From positions 3,968,001 through 4,032,000 of the forward strand of contig NZ_JAPEMU010000001.1 of NCBI RefSeq assembly GCF_026342405.1: 64,000 bases of DNA, given 5' to 3'. This DNA is from Kitasatospora sp. NBC_00240. GTDB taxonomy: Bacteria; Actinomycetota; Actinomycetes; Streptomycetales; Streptomycetaceae. The notes under the pieces were generated by a model, which was not told the origin of the DNA, searched no databases, and was given only the letters and a program-made list of their open reading frames with translations. Shown here in pieces: positions 49,588 through 57,835 of this stretch (positions within the stretch are counted from its first letter, which is position 1; each line of letters begins with the position of its first letter). Both the position numbers and the translations under genes were made by a program.

Positions 49588-50748
49588 ATGGCCAACGAGA
49601 CAGAGGTTGCGGCCGGCGTCACGGACGAGTCCGTACGGGCGGCGCTGGCAACCGTGAACGACCCGGAGATCAACCGACCGATCACCGAGATCGGCATGGT
49701 GAAATCGGTCGAGATCGCCGAGGACGGCGCGGTGCGCGTCGCGGTCTACCTGACCGTCTCCGGCTGTCCGATGCGCGAGACCATCACCACCCGGGTGACC
49801 GAGGCGGTCGCCGCCGTCCCCGGCGTGACCACCGTCGAGGTCGAACTCGACGTGATGAGCGACGAGCAGCGCAAGGAACTCTCCACCCTGCTGCGCGGCG
49901 GCGCCCCCGAGCGGGAGATCCCGTTCGCCAAGCCGGGCACCCTGACCCGGGTGTACGCGGTCGCGTCCGGCAAGGGCGGCGTCGGCAAGTCCTCCGTGAC
50001 GGTCAACCTGGCCGCCGCGATGGCCGCCGACGGCCTCAAGGTCGCGGTGGTGGACGCCGACATCTACGGCCACAGCGTGCCGCGCATGCTGGGCGTCGAG
50101 GGCCGGCCCACCCAGGTCCAGGACATGATCATGCCGCCGTCCTCGCACGGCGTGAAGGTCATCTCGATCGGCATGTTCACCCCGGGCAACACCCCTGTGG
50201 TGTGGCGCGGCCCGATGCTGCACCGCGCGCTCCAGCAGTTCCTGGCGGACGTGTACTGGGGCGACCTGGACGTCCTGTTGCTCGACCTGCCGCCGGGCAC
50301 CGGCGACATCGCGATCTCGGTGGCCCAGCTGGTGCCCAACGCCGAGATCCTGATCGTCACCACCCCGCAGATGGCCGCCGCCGAGGTCGCCGAGCGGGCC
50401 GGCACCATCGCGCTGCAGACCCACCAGAAGATCGTCGGCGTGATCGAGAACATGTCCGGCATGCCGTGCCCGCACTGCGACGAGATGATCGACGTCTTCG
50501 GCACCGGCGGCGGCCAGACCGTCGCCGACGCGCTGACCCGCTCGGTCGGCGCGAGCGTCCCCGTCCTCGGCTCGATCCCGATCGACGTCCGCCTGCGCGA
50601 GGGTGGCGACGACGGCACCCCGGTCGTCCTCGCGGCCCCCGACTCCCCGGCCGGCGCCGCCCTGCGCACCATCGCCGGCAAGCTGGGCGGCCGCCAGCGC
50701 GGCCTGTCCGGGCTCTCGCTGGGGCTCACGCCGAAGAACAAGTTCTGA
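49588..50748 (+). CDS. mrp: Mrp/ApbC-type P-loop ATPase, Fe-S cluster carrier
   Basis: A 386-residue protein. An N-terminal MIP18/DUF59 domain (VNDPEINRPITEIGMV ... SGCPMRETI) is joined to a P-loop ATPase with the deviant Walker A GKGGVGKSS, switch VVDADIYGHS and DLPPGTGD. MPCPHC supplies the two Cys that bridge an Fe-S cluster between subunits. It transfers Fe-S clusters to apoproteins in the cytosol. The ATG at 49588 lies six bases after TACCAT with no ribosome binding site, so it is probably leaderless. Confidence 0.94.
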   Translation: MANETEVAAGVTDESVRAALATVNDPEINRPITEIGMVKSVEIAEDGAVRVAVYLTVSGCPMRETITTRVTEAVAAVPGVTTVEVELDVMSDEQRKELSTLLRGGAPEREIPFAKPGTLTRVYAVASGKGGVGKSSVTVNLAAAMAADGLKVAVVDADIYGHSVPRMLGVEGRPTQVQDMIMPPSSHGVKVISIGMFTPGNTPVVWRGPMLHRALQQFLADVYWGDLDVLLLDLPPGTGDIAISVAQLVPNAEILIVTTPQMAAAEVAERAGTIALQTHQKIVGVIENMSGMPCPHCDEMIDVFGTGGGQTVADALTRSVGASVPVLGSIPIDVRLREGGDDGTPVVLAAPDSPAGAALRTIAGKLGGRQRGLSGLSLGLTPKNKF

Positions 50749-50756
50749 CGCCGTCC

Positions 50757-50805
50757 GACGGCACGAAGGGCGGGGCGGTGACACACCGCCCCGTCCTTCG
50801 CCGTC
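50757..50805. terminator. Bidirectional terminator after mrp
   Basis: A long inverted repeat (about 23 bases per arm, with two imperfections) centred near 50781, between convergent mrp and the next gene. Confidence 0.82.
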
Positions 50806-50857
50806 GTGCGAGCGGCGCGTCGCCCGGCCCGCGCCCCCGGGCGGCCGGGGCCGCGCG

Positions 50858-51553
50858 CTACGGGCGGGTGTACGTCGTGAGGTCGGGGACGGTCGAGAAG
50901 CCGACGCCGTACGCGCTGACGCCCCGGCCGTAGGCGCCCAGCAGGACGCCGGGGGCCTCGCCGGCCAGCACCCAGCCGTACTCGGACTCGCGGTAGCGGA
51001 AGGGCTGCGGGAGGCCGTTGACCGGGAGGCTGAGGGCGGACCAGCCGGGGCCCTCCAGGTCGTCGGCGAGGTCCCAGGCGAGGGCGGTCTGCTGGTCCAT
51101 CCAGTCCTGGCGCAGGGCGCGGTCCAGCTGGCCGGGCCAGGTGGCGGCCAGCAGGCCGGAGCCGGCCAGCCAGGCGGCGGAGGAGGCCGAGGTGGCCTCC
51201 AGGGTGCCGGTGTTGTCGGCGCTGCGGCGCACGTCCCGGCGGGCCACCGTGACCACCACGGCGAAGCGGCGGACGTCCCGGGCCTCGTGCTGCTTGGCGG
51301 GCTCCTCGCCGTGACCGAGGGTGCCGTAGTCGACGCCGGCGCTCTGGCCGGCCCGCACGCCGGAGCCGGCCTGCATCAGCCAGCGGCGGCCGGTCCAACC
51401 CTCGTCCAGCCCGTACCAGGGGAAGTCCGCCGCCCGGTACGCCAGCAGCGGGTCCACCGGGCGGGCCCGGCCGCCCGGTACGGCGCCGGAGGCCGCGCCG
51501 GCCTCCGGTCCGCCGGCCGTCGCCGTTCCCACCGCATGACTCGTCGCGTCCAT
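50858..51553 (-). CDS. Conserved hypothetical Streptomyces protein
   Basis: A 231-residue protein with no family I can name. The first 30 residues are Gly/Ala-rich; the rest has Trp-rich conserved-looking segments (FPWYGLDEGWTGRRWL; GPGWSALSLPVNGLPQPF; YRESEYGWVLAGEAPGVLLGAYGRG). It lacks a signal peptide and membrane helices. ATG at 51553 with GAGGAGG seven bases upstream. From memory a similar gene lies between mrp and tatB in S. coelicolor. Function unknown. Confidence 0.75.
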   Translation of the reverse strand: MDATSHAVGTATAGGPEAGAASGAVPGGRARPVDPLLAYRAADFPWYGLDEGWTGRRWLMQAGSGVRAGQSAGVDYGTLGHGEEPAKQHEARDVRRFAVVVTVARRDVRRSADNTGTLEATSASSAAWLAGSGLLAATWPGQLDRALRQDWMDQQTALAWDLADDLEGPGWSALSLPVNGLPQPFRYRESEYGWVLAGEAPGVLLGAYGRGVSAYGVGFSTVPDLTTYTRP

Positions 51554-51766
51554 CCCCGGGCCTCCTCAACGCCTGTTCCCTGCCGCGGTGCGCTCCGATG
51601 ACGGCGCTCCACGGCGTCCCCGCCGGGCCGGAAACGGCCCGGAAACGGCCGGTCCGCGCGACGGAGACAATCAGCACAATAGCGGCGGACATGCCGGCGC
51701 CCCGCTCAGCCGACCGGCCGGGCGGGGCGTTGGCGCGTCGTGGATCGGTCGGCGGCGGGCCGAGGA

Positions 51767-52207
51767 TCAGGTCGCGTCCAGGTCGAACGGGGGGCGCTCA
51801 CCGGCGGCGAGCGGCGCGCCGGCGGCGGCCGCCGACTCCACGGGCCCGGTCTTCTCCATGCTCACCGAGCCCGACCGGCCGTTCACCGACGGGGAGGGCC
51901 GGTCGTCCAGGACCGACTTGATGTCGAGGCTGTCGCGGATCTCCTTGAAGCCCAGCGGGTCCTCGGTGCCGCCCATGAGCTGCTTGCGGACGAAGGTCTT
52001 GGGGTGCAGGTCCTCGAACTCGAAGTCCTTGAAGTCCGGGCCGAGCTCGCTGCGGATGTCCTCCTTCGCGCTGTCGGCGAAGGAGCGGACCTTCCGGATG
52101 AAGCCCATCGTGTCCTGGATCAGCTTGGGGAGCTTGTCCGGGCCGAAGATCACGATGGCCATGATGACCAAGGTCAGGAGTTCAAGTGTGCCTATGTCTG
52201 TGAACAC
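51767..52207 (-). CDS. tatB: Sec-independent protein translocase TatB
   Basis: A 146-residue protein. It begins VFTDIGTLELLTLVIMAIV, a membrane helix, then the hinge FGPDKLPKL and an amphipathic helix, the standard TatB layout; the C-terminal half is Pro/Ser-rich and disordered. TatB with TatC recognises twin-arginine signal peptides of folded proteins. I chose GTG at 52207 (GGGAG about six bases upstream), since other TatB proteins start right at this F-x-D-I-G. It is next to the sigma/anti-sigma pair, as in Streptomyces and mycobacteria. Confidence 0.93.
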   Translation of the reverse strand: MFTDIGTLELLTLVIMAIVIFGPDKLPKLIQDTMGFIRKVRSFADSAKEDIRSELGPDFKDFEFEDLHPKTFVRKQLMGGTEDPLGFKEIRDSLDIKSVLDDRPSPSVNGRSGSVSMEKTGPVESAAAAGAPLAAGERPPFDLDAT

Positions 52208-52321
52208 GCAAGCTCCCACACTGTCCGGACGGCGTCCCTACAGGGTAATGGCCGTCGGCCGGTACCGGGGCCTCGAAGTGATGAAGCCGTGGTGAAGTCC
52301 CACCGATCGCCGCAGGTGAGG

Positions 52322-53440
52322 TCAGCGCGGCCGGCCGGACCCGTCCCCGTACGGTCCGTCGCCGTGGAACCCGCCGCTGTACGGCGCCCCGCCGTAGGGG
52401 CTGCCGCTGACCGGGAGCCGGCCCGAGTCGCCGGGCACGGCCGCGGTACGGGTCGCCGCCACCGGCAGCACCGGGAAGTCGACCGGGACCTGTCCGCTCA
52501 TCGGCACCGGAGCTCCGCCGACCGGGCCGCGCGCCGGGGTGACCGCCGTACCGGGCCGGTCGTCGCCCGCCGGGGCGGGCAGCCCGCCGACCCCGCCCAG
52601 GGTGACCGCGGCGACCGAGAAGGCGCCGGCCGCGGCGGCCGCGAAGACGAAGCGGCGGGCCCGCGGCTGCACCGGGCGCCCGGAGGCCCCGGAGGGCTCG
52701 GTGGCGGCCGCGGTGGGCGTCCCCGGCCCGGCGGCCGCCAGCGGTCCGCCCGAGCCCGTCTGCGGGCCGCGCCGGCCCATCAGGGGGCGCAGCACGGATC
52801 CCCGGCCGAAGGCTCTGGGGTCCACCCCGGGCAACGGGGCGTCCGCGCCGAGCGCGCCGGCACCGAACGGGGCGCCCGCGCCCCGCCCGAACGAGCCGCC
52901 GTTGAGCCGGCTGCCGCCGAGCGTGCCGGTGACGGCCGCCAGGCCGCCGCCGGGTCCGCCCCGGCCGTCGTCCGAGCGGTCGTCGCGGTCGTTGTCGTCG
53001 CGCCGGCCCTGCGCCCCGTCGTCGTCCTGCTGCTCGCCGAGGGCGCCGACCGCGAGCAGCCGGGCCATCAGCGTCGAGGAGGGTGCGGGAGTGCCGGTGT
53101 GGGTCAGCAGGTGTTTGACCGCGCGGCCGGCGTCGGCCTCGGCCAGGCACTGCGGGCAGGTCGCCAGGTGGGCCTGGACGCGGTCGCGCGAGTCGTGGCC
53201 GAGCTCGCCGTCCACGAAGGACGAGAGCCGCTCACCGAGATGGTGCTCCTCCGCGGGGGCTTCGGCGCTGCTGCGGACCGCGACCGGGAGCAGCCCGCTC
53301 TCCGGTCCGACGGGTACCCGCGGCGCCGCCGCCGGCTCGGGATCGGCGCCACCGCGCCGCCCCAGCTGCGCCCAGCCGCCGCGGCGGGACGGCGCCCTGC
53401 CGGACGACTCGTGCGGACCGGACCGGCCGACAGCACTCAC
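52322..53440 (-). CDS. ZAS-type anti-sigma factor (zinc finger, membrane-anchored)
   Basis: A 372-residue protein. A zf-HC2 anti-sigma domain lies at about residues 60-120, with SSFVDGELGHDSRDRVQAHL and the zinc motif HLATCPQC (His-x3-Cys-x2-Cys). One membrane helix is at about 255-280 (FVFAAAAAGAFSVAAVTLGGV); the flanks are very Gly/Pro-rich. The external tail has a repeated SGSPYGGAPYSGG-like sequence. GTG start overlaps the sigma stop by four bases (GTGA), so it is cotranslated with its partner. It should hold the ECF sigma factor inactive at the membrane. Confidence 0.9.
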   Translation of the reverse strand: MSAVGRSGPHESSGRAPSRRGGWAQLGRRGGADPEPAAAPRVPVGPESGLLPVAVRSSAEAPAEEHHLGERLSSFVDGELGHDSRDRVQAHLATCPQCLAEADAGRAVKHLLTHTGTPAPSSTLMARLLAVGALGEQQDDDGAQGRRDDNDRDDRSDDGRGGPGGGLAAVTGTLGGSRLNGGSFGRGAGAPFGAGALGADAPLPGVDPRAFGRGSVLRPLMGRRGPQTGSGGPLAAAGPGTPTAAATEPSGASGRPVQPRARRFVFAAAAAGAFSVAAVTLGGVGGLPAPAGDDRPGTAVTPARGPVGGAPVPMSGQVPVDFPVLPVAATRTAAVPGDSGRLPVSGSPYGGAPYSGGFHGDGPYGDGSGRPR

Positions 53441-54267
53441 GACCGCCTCCGTCCACGCCGGTCGGTGGCGCCCGCGTCACCGCCGACCGCACCGACCGCC
53501 ACCGGCTCGTCGGAACCGCCGCGGCGCTCGCGCCCGGGGGCGGAGCCGGGGGCGCGGTGCTTGAGCGCGGCGCGCAGGTGCGAGCGGCCGCGGTGGATGC
53601 GGCTGCGCACGGTGCCGAGCTTGACGCCGAGGGTGGCCGCGATCTCCTCGTAGGAGAGGCCCTCGATGTCGCACAGCACCACGGCGGCGCGGAACTCAGG
53701 GGCGAGGGTGTCGAGCGCCTGCTGGACGTCGGCGTCGAAGTGGGTGTCGCTGAAGTGCTGGGCCGGGCTCGGCTCACGGCTCGGCAGCCGCTCGGCGGCG
53801 TCGTCGCCCAGGGCGTCGAAGCGGATCCGCTGGCGTCGGCGCACCATGTCCAGGAAGAGGTTGGTGGTGATCCGGTGGAGCCACCCCTCGAAGGTGCCCG
53901 GGGTGTAGGTGGAGAGCGAACGGAAGACCCGGACGAAGACCTCCTGGGTGAGGTCCTCGGCGTCGTGCTGGTTGCCCGTCAGGCGGTAGGCGAGCCGGTA
54001 GACGCGGGCGCTGTGCGCCTCGACGATCTCCTCCCAGGAGGGAGGGGTCCAGACCTGCGCGTCGGGGCCCTCGGCGAAGGTCGCCAGAGCAACGGGGGCC
54101 TCGGCGGTGCCGTCGGCCGGCTTGTCCAGGGGGGAGTGCGCAGGCTGGTTCATCACGGGCTCCGGCGTACGGGCCGACGTGGTGCCGCGGTGGTGCCGCC
54201 GCACAGGGACGTCGCCCTCGGCCACACCTCCTCGGTCGGCTCTTCTGCCCAGCAGGGCCACCACCAT
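53437..54267 (-). CDS. ECF sigma factor (SigE-like, extracytoplasmic stress)
   Basis: A 276-residue sigma-70 protein of the ECF class. Region 2: SARVYRLAYRLTGNQHDAEDLTQEVFVRVFRSL; region 4: LSYEEIAATLGVKLGTVRSRIHRGRSHLRAAL. About 70 extra N-terminal residues precede region 2, as in mycobacterial SigE. The ATG at 54267 has GAGG five bases upstream; a later ATG at about 54153 has none. Synteny with tatB and the divergent methyltransferase matches sigE (Rv1221) and the S. coelicolor SCO5147 locus as I remember it. Its regulon is likely cell-envelope stress. Confidence 0.92.
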   Translation of the reverse strand: MVVALLGRRADRGGVAEGDVPVRRHHRGTTSARTPEPVMNQPAHSPLDKPADGTAEAPVALATFAEGPDAQVWTPPSWEEIVEAHSARVYRLAYRLTGNQHDAEDLTQEVFVRVFRSLSTYTPGTFEGWLHRITTNLFLDMVRRRQRIRFDALGDDAAERLPSREPSPAQHFSDTHFDADVQQALDTLAPEFRAAVVLCDIEGLSYEEIAATLGVKLGTVRSRIHRGRSHLRAALKHRAPGSAPGRERRGGSDEPVAVGAVGGDAGATDRRGRRRS

Positions 54268-54488
54268 ATCCACCTCACCCGTCAGATCCGGATAAAAGTG
54301 CTCAACCCCTGGTCGAGCACCCCTGCCGTGCGTTGTCGGCCGTTCGGTACGTACTCCCATCGCCCGTTCCCGACTTCACCAACGGCCCGCCGCCGGACGC
54401 GGTTCCCGGGCGGCCAGTAATCTGTGCCAGGAAATATCGACATCCGGTCGGCACAGGGCCGGCACCCGGCGCTCCGAAAGAGGCAGCC

Positions 54489-55121
54489 ATCACCGAGTTC
54501 GGGTCAGCGCACGCGGCCCTCGCGGACACCTACGTGGATGAGGACGCCGTCCTGACCTACGCCAGGGCCCAGTCCGCACGGACGGGCATCCGCGCGATCG
54601 GGCCGAGCGGCGGGGCGTGCCTGCGACTGCTGGCCGCCGCGCTCGACGCCAAGGCGGTGGCCGAGATCGGCACCGGGACGGGCGTGTCCGGGGTCTACCT
54701 GCTGCGCGGCATGCGGCCGGACGGGGTGCTGACGACCGTCGACTCCGAGCCGGTCCGCCAGCAGTTCGCGCGGGAGGCGTACCTCGCGGCCGGCTTCGCG
54801 GCCAATCGGGCCCGGTTCATCCCCGGGCGCGCCCTGGACGTGCTGCCACGCCTCGCGGACGGCCAGTACGACCTGGTCTTCTGCGACGGCGACCCGGCCG
54901 AATCGCAGTCCTACCTTGCAGAATCGTTGCGCCTGCTGCGCCCTGGCGGCATGGTCTGCTTCGAGGGCGTCTTCCAGGAGGGCCGGCTCGCCGAGCCCTC
55001 CCACCGGGACGCGCAGACCCATGCCGTCCGCGAGCTGGTCCGGGACGTCCGGGAGAGCGAGGACCTGCTGCCCGCCCTGCTGCCGGTCAGCGACGGGCTG
55101 CTCTGCGCGGTCAAACGCTGA
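54489..55121 (+). CDS. O-methyltransferase (AdoMet-dependent, Rv1220c type)
   Basis: About 210 residues of a class I methyltransferase: motif I VAEIGTGTGVSGVYL, the acidic motif II in LTTVDSEPVRQQFAREA, and DLVFCDGDPAESQSYLAESLRLLRPGG. It belongs to the COMT-like family divergent from sigE in actinobacteria. The substrate is unknown. There is no ATG, GTG or TTG near the expected N-terminus. The best fit is ATC at 54489, five bases after GAAAGAGG, a noncanonical start; TTG at 54333 lacks a ribosome binding site and GTG at 54534 would cut the first helix. A possible -10 TAATCT is at 54418-54423. Confidence 0.88.
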   Translation: MTEFGSAHAALADTYVDEDAVLTYARAQSARTGIRAIGPSGGACLRLLAAALDAKAVAEIGTGTGVSGVYLLRGMRPDGVLTTVDSEPVRQQFAREAYLAAGFAANRARFIPGRALDVLPRLADGQYDLVFCDGDPAESQSYLAESLRLLRPGGMVCFEGVFQEGRLAEPSHRDAQTHAVRELVRDVRESEDLLPALLPVSDGLLCAVKR

Positions 55122-55171
55122 CCCGCCCGGGGTGGGGCGGGCGCCGCCGGGCGGGCGTCCGCGGACGCCAG

Positions 55172-55206
55172 GGAGCCCGGGCCGACGGTGTGTCGGCCCG
55201 GGCTCC
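55172..55206. terminator. Bidirectional terminator between methyltransferase and DUF3117 gene
   Basis: Fifteen-base perfect arms (55172-55186 and 55192-55206) and a five-base loop, between convergent genes. Confidence 0.88.
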
Positions 55207-55245
55207 GTGCACATCTCAAGGAGATGAGGGGAACACCCGCTGCGG

Positions 55246-55413
55246 TCAGCCGCAAGCCTTCTTCAGGGCCTCGCCCAGGGCGTCGGCCTCGTCCGGCGTG
55301 AGTTCCACCACCAGGCGTCCGCCGCCTTCCAGCGGAACGCGCATGATGATGCCCCGCCCCTCTTTGGTGACCTCGAGCGGGCCGTCACCCGTCCGCGGCT
55401 TCATGGCCGCCAT
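55246..55413 (-). CDS. DUF3117 small conserved actinobacterial protein
   Basis: A 55-residue protein, MAAMKPRTGDGPLEVTKEGR at the start and DEADALGEALKKACG at the end, the almost invariant DUF3117 family (Rv1211 type). No function known. The ATG at 55413 has GGAAGGGG seven bases upstream. It sits, as elsewhere, near tag and the DivIVA-domain gene. Confidence 0.95.
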   Translation of the reverse strand: MAAMKPRTGDGPLEVTKEGRGIIMRVPLEGGGRLVVELTPDEADALGEALKKACG

Positions 55414-55722
55414 GCTCGTTCCCCTTCCTGCAACCGCGCAGCTACGTACCGGTTGTCCGTCCACCGCCGGTATCGAACGCATTGATCGGAAGCCATTATC
55501 CCGCATGCGGTGGCCTGATGACCAACATCACTCCCAGCACAACCGTGGCCGGACCCGCCGATACCGGGAGATTTCGTGCCAGAAGCCCCACGAGGACGGC
55601 AATACCGGTACCCGGGAAAGGTGCGATACCTCACACTCCCCAGGCGGCCGCCGGCTCCGGCATCCTGACACACACGACCCGCACCACCACCCACCCACCA
55701 AAAGCTGGGAGCCCACACCCTC

Positions 55723-56523
55723 ATGTCCGACTCCGTGCTGTACGAGCTGGACGGTGGCCTCGCCGTCGTCACCATCAACCGACCGGACGCGATGAACGCG
55801 CTGGACACCCCCACCAAGGTGGCCCTGCGGGACACCGTCGCCGCCGTGGCCGAGGACCCGGCCGTCCGGGCCGTACTGCTCACCGGCGCCGGCGACAAGG
55901 CCTTCTGCGTCGGCCAGGACCTCAAGGAGCACCTGGGCCTGCTCAAGCGGGCCGAGGAGACCGGCGAGGGGGCGCTGCGGACGGTGGCCGAGCACTACAA
56001 CCCGCTGGTCCGCGCGCTGGCCGGGATGCGCAAGCCGACCGTCGCGGCGGTCGGCGGCGTGGCGGCCGGCGCGGGCGCGTCGCTCGCCTTCGCCTGCGAC
56101 TTCCGGATCGTGGCCGACTCGGCGGGCTTCAACACCTCGTTCGCCGGCGTGGCGCTGACCAGCGACTCGGGCGCGTCGTGGACCCTCCCCCGGCTGGTGG
56201 GACACGCCCGGGCGACCGAACTGCTGATGCTGCCCCGGACGGTCAAGGCCCCCGAGGCGCTGCAGCTGGGCCTGGCCAACAAGGTCGTGCCCGCGGCCGA
56301 ACTCCAGGCCACCGCCCGGGCGTTCGCCAAGCAGCTGGCCGAGGGGCCGACGGTCGCCTACGGCGCGATCAAGGAGTCGCTGGCGTACGGCGCCTCGCAC
56401 TCGCTGGACGAGCTCCTCGACAAGGAGGACGAGCTGCAGACCCTGGCCGGCGCCAGCGCGGACCACCGGATCGCGGTCGACGCGTTCGTCGCCAAGCAGA
56501 CGCCGGTCTACCTGGGCCGTTGA
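55723..56523 (+). CDS. Enoyl-CoA hydratase/isomerase family protein (PaaG-like)
   Basis: A 266-residue crotonase-fold enzyme. Oxyanion-hole residues lie in DKAFCVGQDLKEH and GVAAGAGASLAFACD. The catalytic region reads GVALTSDSGASWTLPRLVG: there is no Glu at the hydratase position, but an Asp as in PaaG, the isomerase/hydratase of phenylacetate degradation. No other paa genes lie nearby. ATG at 55723 with only a weak, distant GGGAG. It likely acts on unsaturated acyl-CoA; the exact substrate is open. Confidence 0.88.
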   Translation: MSDSVLYELDGGLAVVTINRPDAMNALDTPTKVALRDTVAAVAEDPAVRAVLLTGAGDKAFCVGQDLKEHLGLLKRAEETGEGALRTVAEHYNPLVRALAGMRKPTVAAVGGVAAGAGASLAFACDFRIVADSAGFNTSFAGVALTSDSGASWTLPRLVGHARATELLMLPRTVKAPEALQLGLANKVVPAAELQATARAFAKQLAEGPTVAYGAIKESLAYGASHSLDELLDKEDELQTLAGASADHRIAVDAFVAKQTPVYLGR

Positions 56524-56527
56524 GACC

Positions 56528-56561
56528 GGCGGCGGTCCGGGCCCCTGCCCGGGCCGCCGCC
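56528..56561. terminator. Terminator between enoyl-CoA hydratase gene and tag
   Basis: Fifteen-base arms (56528-56542 and 56547-56561, one G-U pair) with loop CCCT, just after the hydratase stop and before convergent tag. Confidence 0.85.
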
Positions 56562-56566
56562 GCCCG

Positions 56567-56641
56567 GGCAGATGTCGGCGTGGCAGATGTCGGCGTGGCA
56601 GGCGTCGTCCGGGCCCGGGTCGTCCGGGCAGGCGTCGGTGT
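56567..56641. repeat. Five 15-bp tandem repeats in an intergenic region
   Basis: Five units of 15 bases; the first two (GGCAGATGTCGGCGT) are identical and the last three have drifted. They lie between convergent genes. Confidence 0.88.
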
Positions 56642-56687
56642 CGACACCGGGCCGACCGAAGAGCGGCGCCGTGGCCGGCCCGCGCGG

Positions 56688-57272
56688 CTACGGCTTGCCG
56701 GTGCCGGTCCGGACGTGACAGTCCGCCAGGTGGTCGTTCACCAGTCCGCAGGCCTGCATCAGCGCGTACGCCGTGGTCGGACCGACGAAGCGGAAGCCTT
56801 CCTTCTTCAGCGCCTTCGCCAGCGCCGTCGACTCCGGCGTCACGGCCGGCACCTCGGCCAGGGTCCGCGGCGCCGGCCGGTCCGGATCGCCGGCGAAGCC
56901 CCAGATCAGCGCGTCCAGCCCGCCGTCCAGGGCGCGGGCGACCTTGGCGTTGGCGATCGAGGCCTCGATCTTCGCCCGGTTGCGGATGATGCCGGTGTCC
57001 TGCAGCAGCGTTTCCACGTCGGCCGGGCCGAACTCCGCCACCTTCGCGATCTCGAAGCCCGCGAAGGCGGCCCGGAACCCCTCCCGGCGGCGCAGGATGG
57101 TGATCCAGGACAGCCCGGACTGGAACGCCTCCAGACAGACCCGCTCGAAGAGCGCGTCGTCGCCCCGGACCGGGCGTCCCCACTCCGTGTCGTGGTATTC
57201 CCGGTAGTCCTGGGCCGACTCGCCCCAGGCACAGCGCAGCAGGCCGTCCGGGCCCGCCAGCGTGCCGCTCAA
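56688..57272 (-). CDS. tag: DNA-3-methyladenine glycosylase I
   Basis: A 194-residue base-excision repair enzyme that removes 3-methyladenine from alkylated DNA. The zinc-snap ligands are present: Cys in LRCAWG, His in YREYHDTEWG, and His-x3-Cys in NDHLADC. The helical core LFERVCLEAFQSGLSWITIL and RNRAKIEA is typical. The start is TTG at 57272, overlapping the stop of the DivIVA-domain gene (TTGA), which suggests coupling. It fits the wider repair content of the window. Confidence 0.93.
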   Translation of the reverse strand: MSGTLAGPDGLLRCAWGESAQDYREYHDTEWGRPVRGDDALFERVCLEAFQSGLSWITILRRREGFRAAFAGFEIAKVAEFGPADVETLLQDTGIIRNRAKIEASIANAKVARALDGGLDALIWGFAGDPDRPAPRTLAEVPAVTPESTALAKALKKEGFRFVGPTTAYALMQACGLVNDHLADCHVRTGTGKP

Positions 57273-57712
57273 CGATCCGCCAGCGGCTCGTCCGACGCCG
57301 GACCGCCGGCCGCCGGCTGCGAGGTCTTCTCCAGCGAGGTGGCCGGGGCCACCACCTTGGCGAACTCCTCCAGGCCCGGCAGCGGCTCGACGCCGGGTTC
57401 GGCGTCCGGGCCGGCCTCGACCGCGCCCCGCAGCGCGGCGGCGGCCTCCAGCTCCGCGATCCGCGAATCCCGGTAGGCGAGCTCGGCACCGAGCCGGTCG
57501 AGCACGTCGTCCACCTCGTCCATCCGGTAGCCGCGCACCGCCATCGGCAGCCGGATCTCGTCCACGTCACTGCGGCTCAACGGCCGGTCCTGCGGGAGCC
57601 GCGCGGCAAGCCGGTCCTGCACCGCCTCCGGCAGCGAACCGCCACCGCCCAGCGCCACCAGCGCGGCGCCGCCGACCACCACGGCCATCGCCACCACGAT
57701 CACCCAGAACAC
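57269..57712 (-). CDS. DivIVA-domain membrane protein
   Basis: A 147-residue protein: one N-terminal membrane helix (VFWVIVVAMAVVVGGAALVAL), a linker, then the DivIVA-like segment VDEIRLPMAVRGYRMDEVDDVLDRLGAEL and a short coiled coil, with a Pro/Ala-rich tail. It matches the small single-pass DivIVA-domain proteins (Rv1209 type) rather than the polar-growth DivIVA. GTG at 57712 with GGAGGA six bases upstream. It overlaps tag and is divergent from folP2. Role unknown, perhaps in membrane organisation. Confidence 0.85.
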   Translation of the reverse strand: MFWVIVVAMAVVVGGAALVALGGGGSLPEAVQDRLAARLPQDRPLSRSDVDEIRLPMAVRGYRMDEVDDVLDRLGAELAYRDSRIAELEAAAALRGAVEAGPDAEPGVEPLPGLEEFAKVVAPATSLEKTSQPAAGGPASDEPLADR

Positions 57713-57835
57713 GAGCTGTCCTCCAGACGTCCGATCGGCCCCGCCAAGCGTGCCGACCCCTACAAAGTGCGAGCATGGTCCCCGAGTAGGCCGGGGGCCA
57801 TCATCGCACCCGCAGCAGCTGTGGAGGAGACATCG

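Noticed and set aside
56369..56647. Minus-strand ORF with Thr-Pro pentapeptide repeats over the 15-bp repeat
   Set aside because: It overlaps the end of the enoyl-CoA hydratase gene, crosses a terminator and has no ribosome binding site. The repeat is better treated as intergenic DNA.
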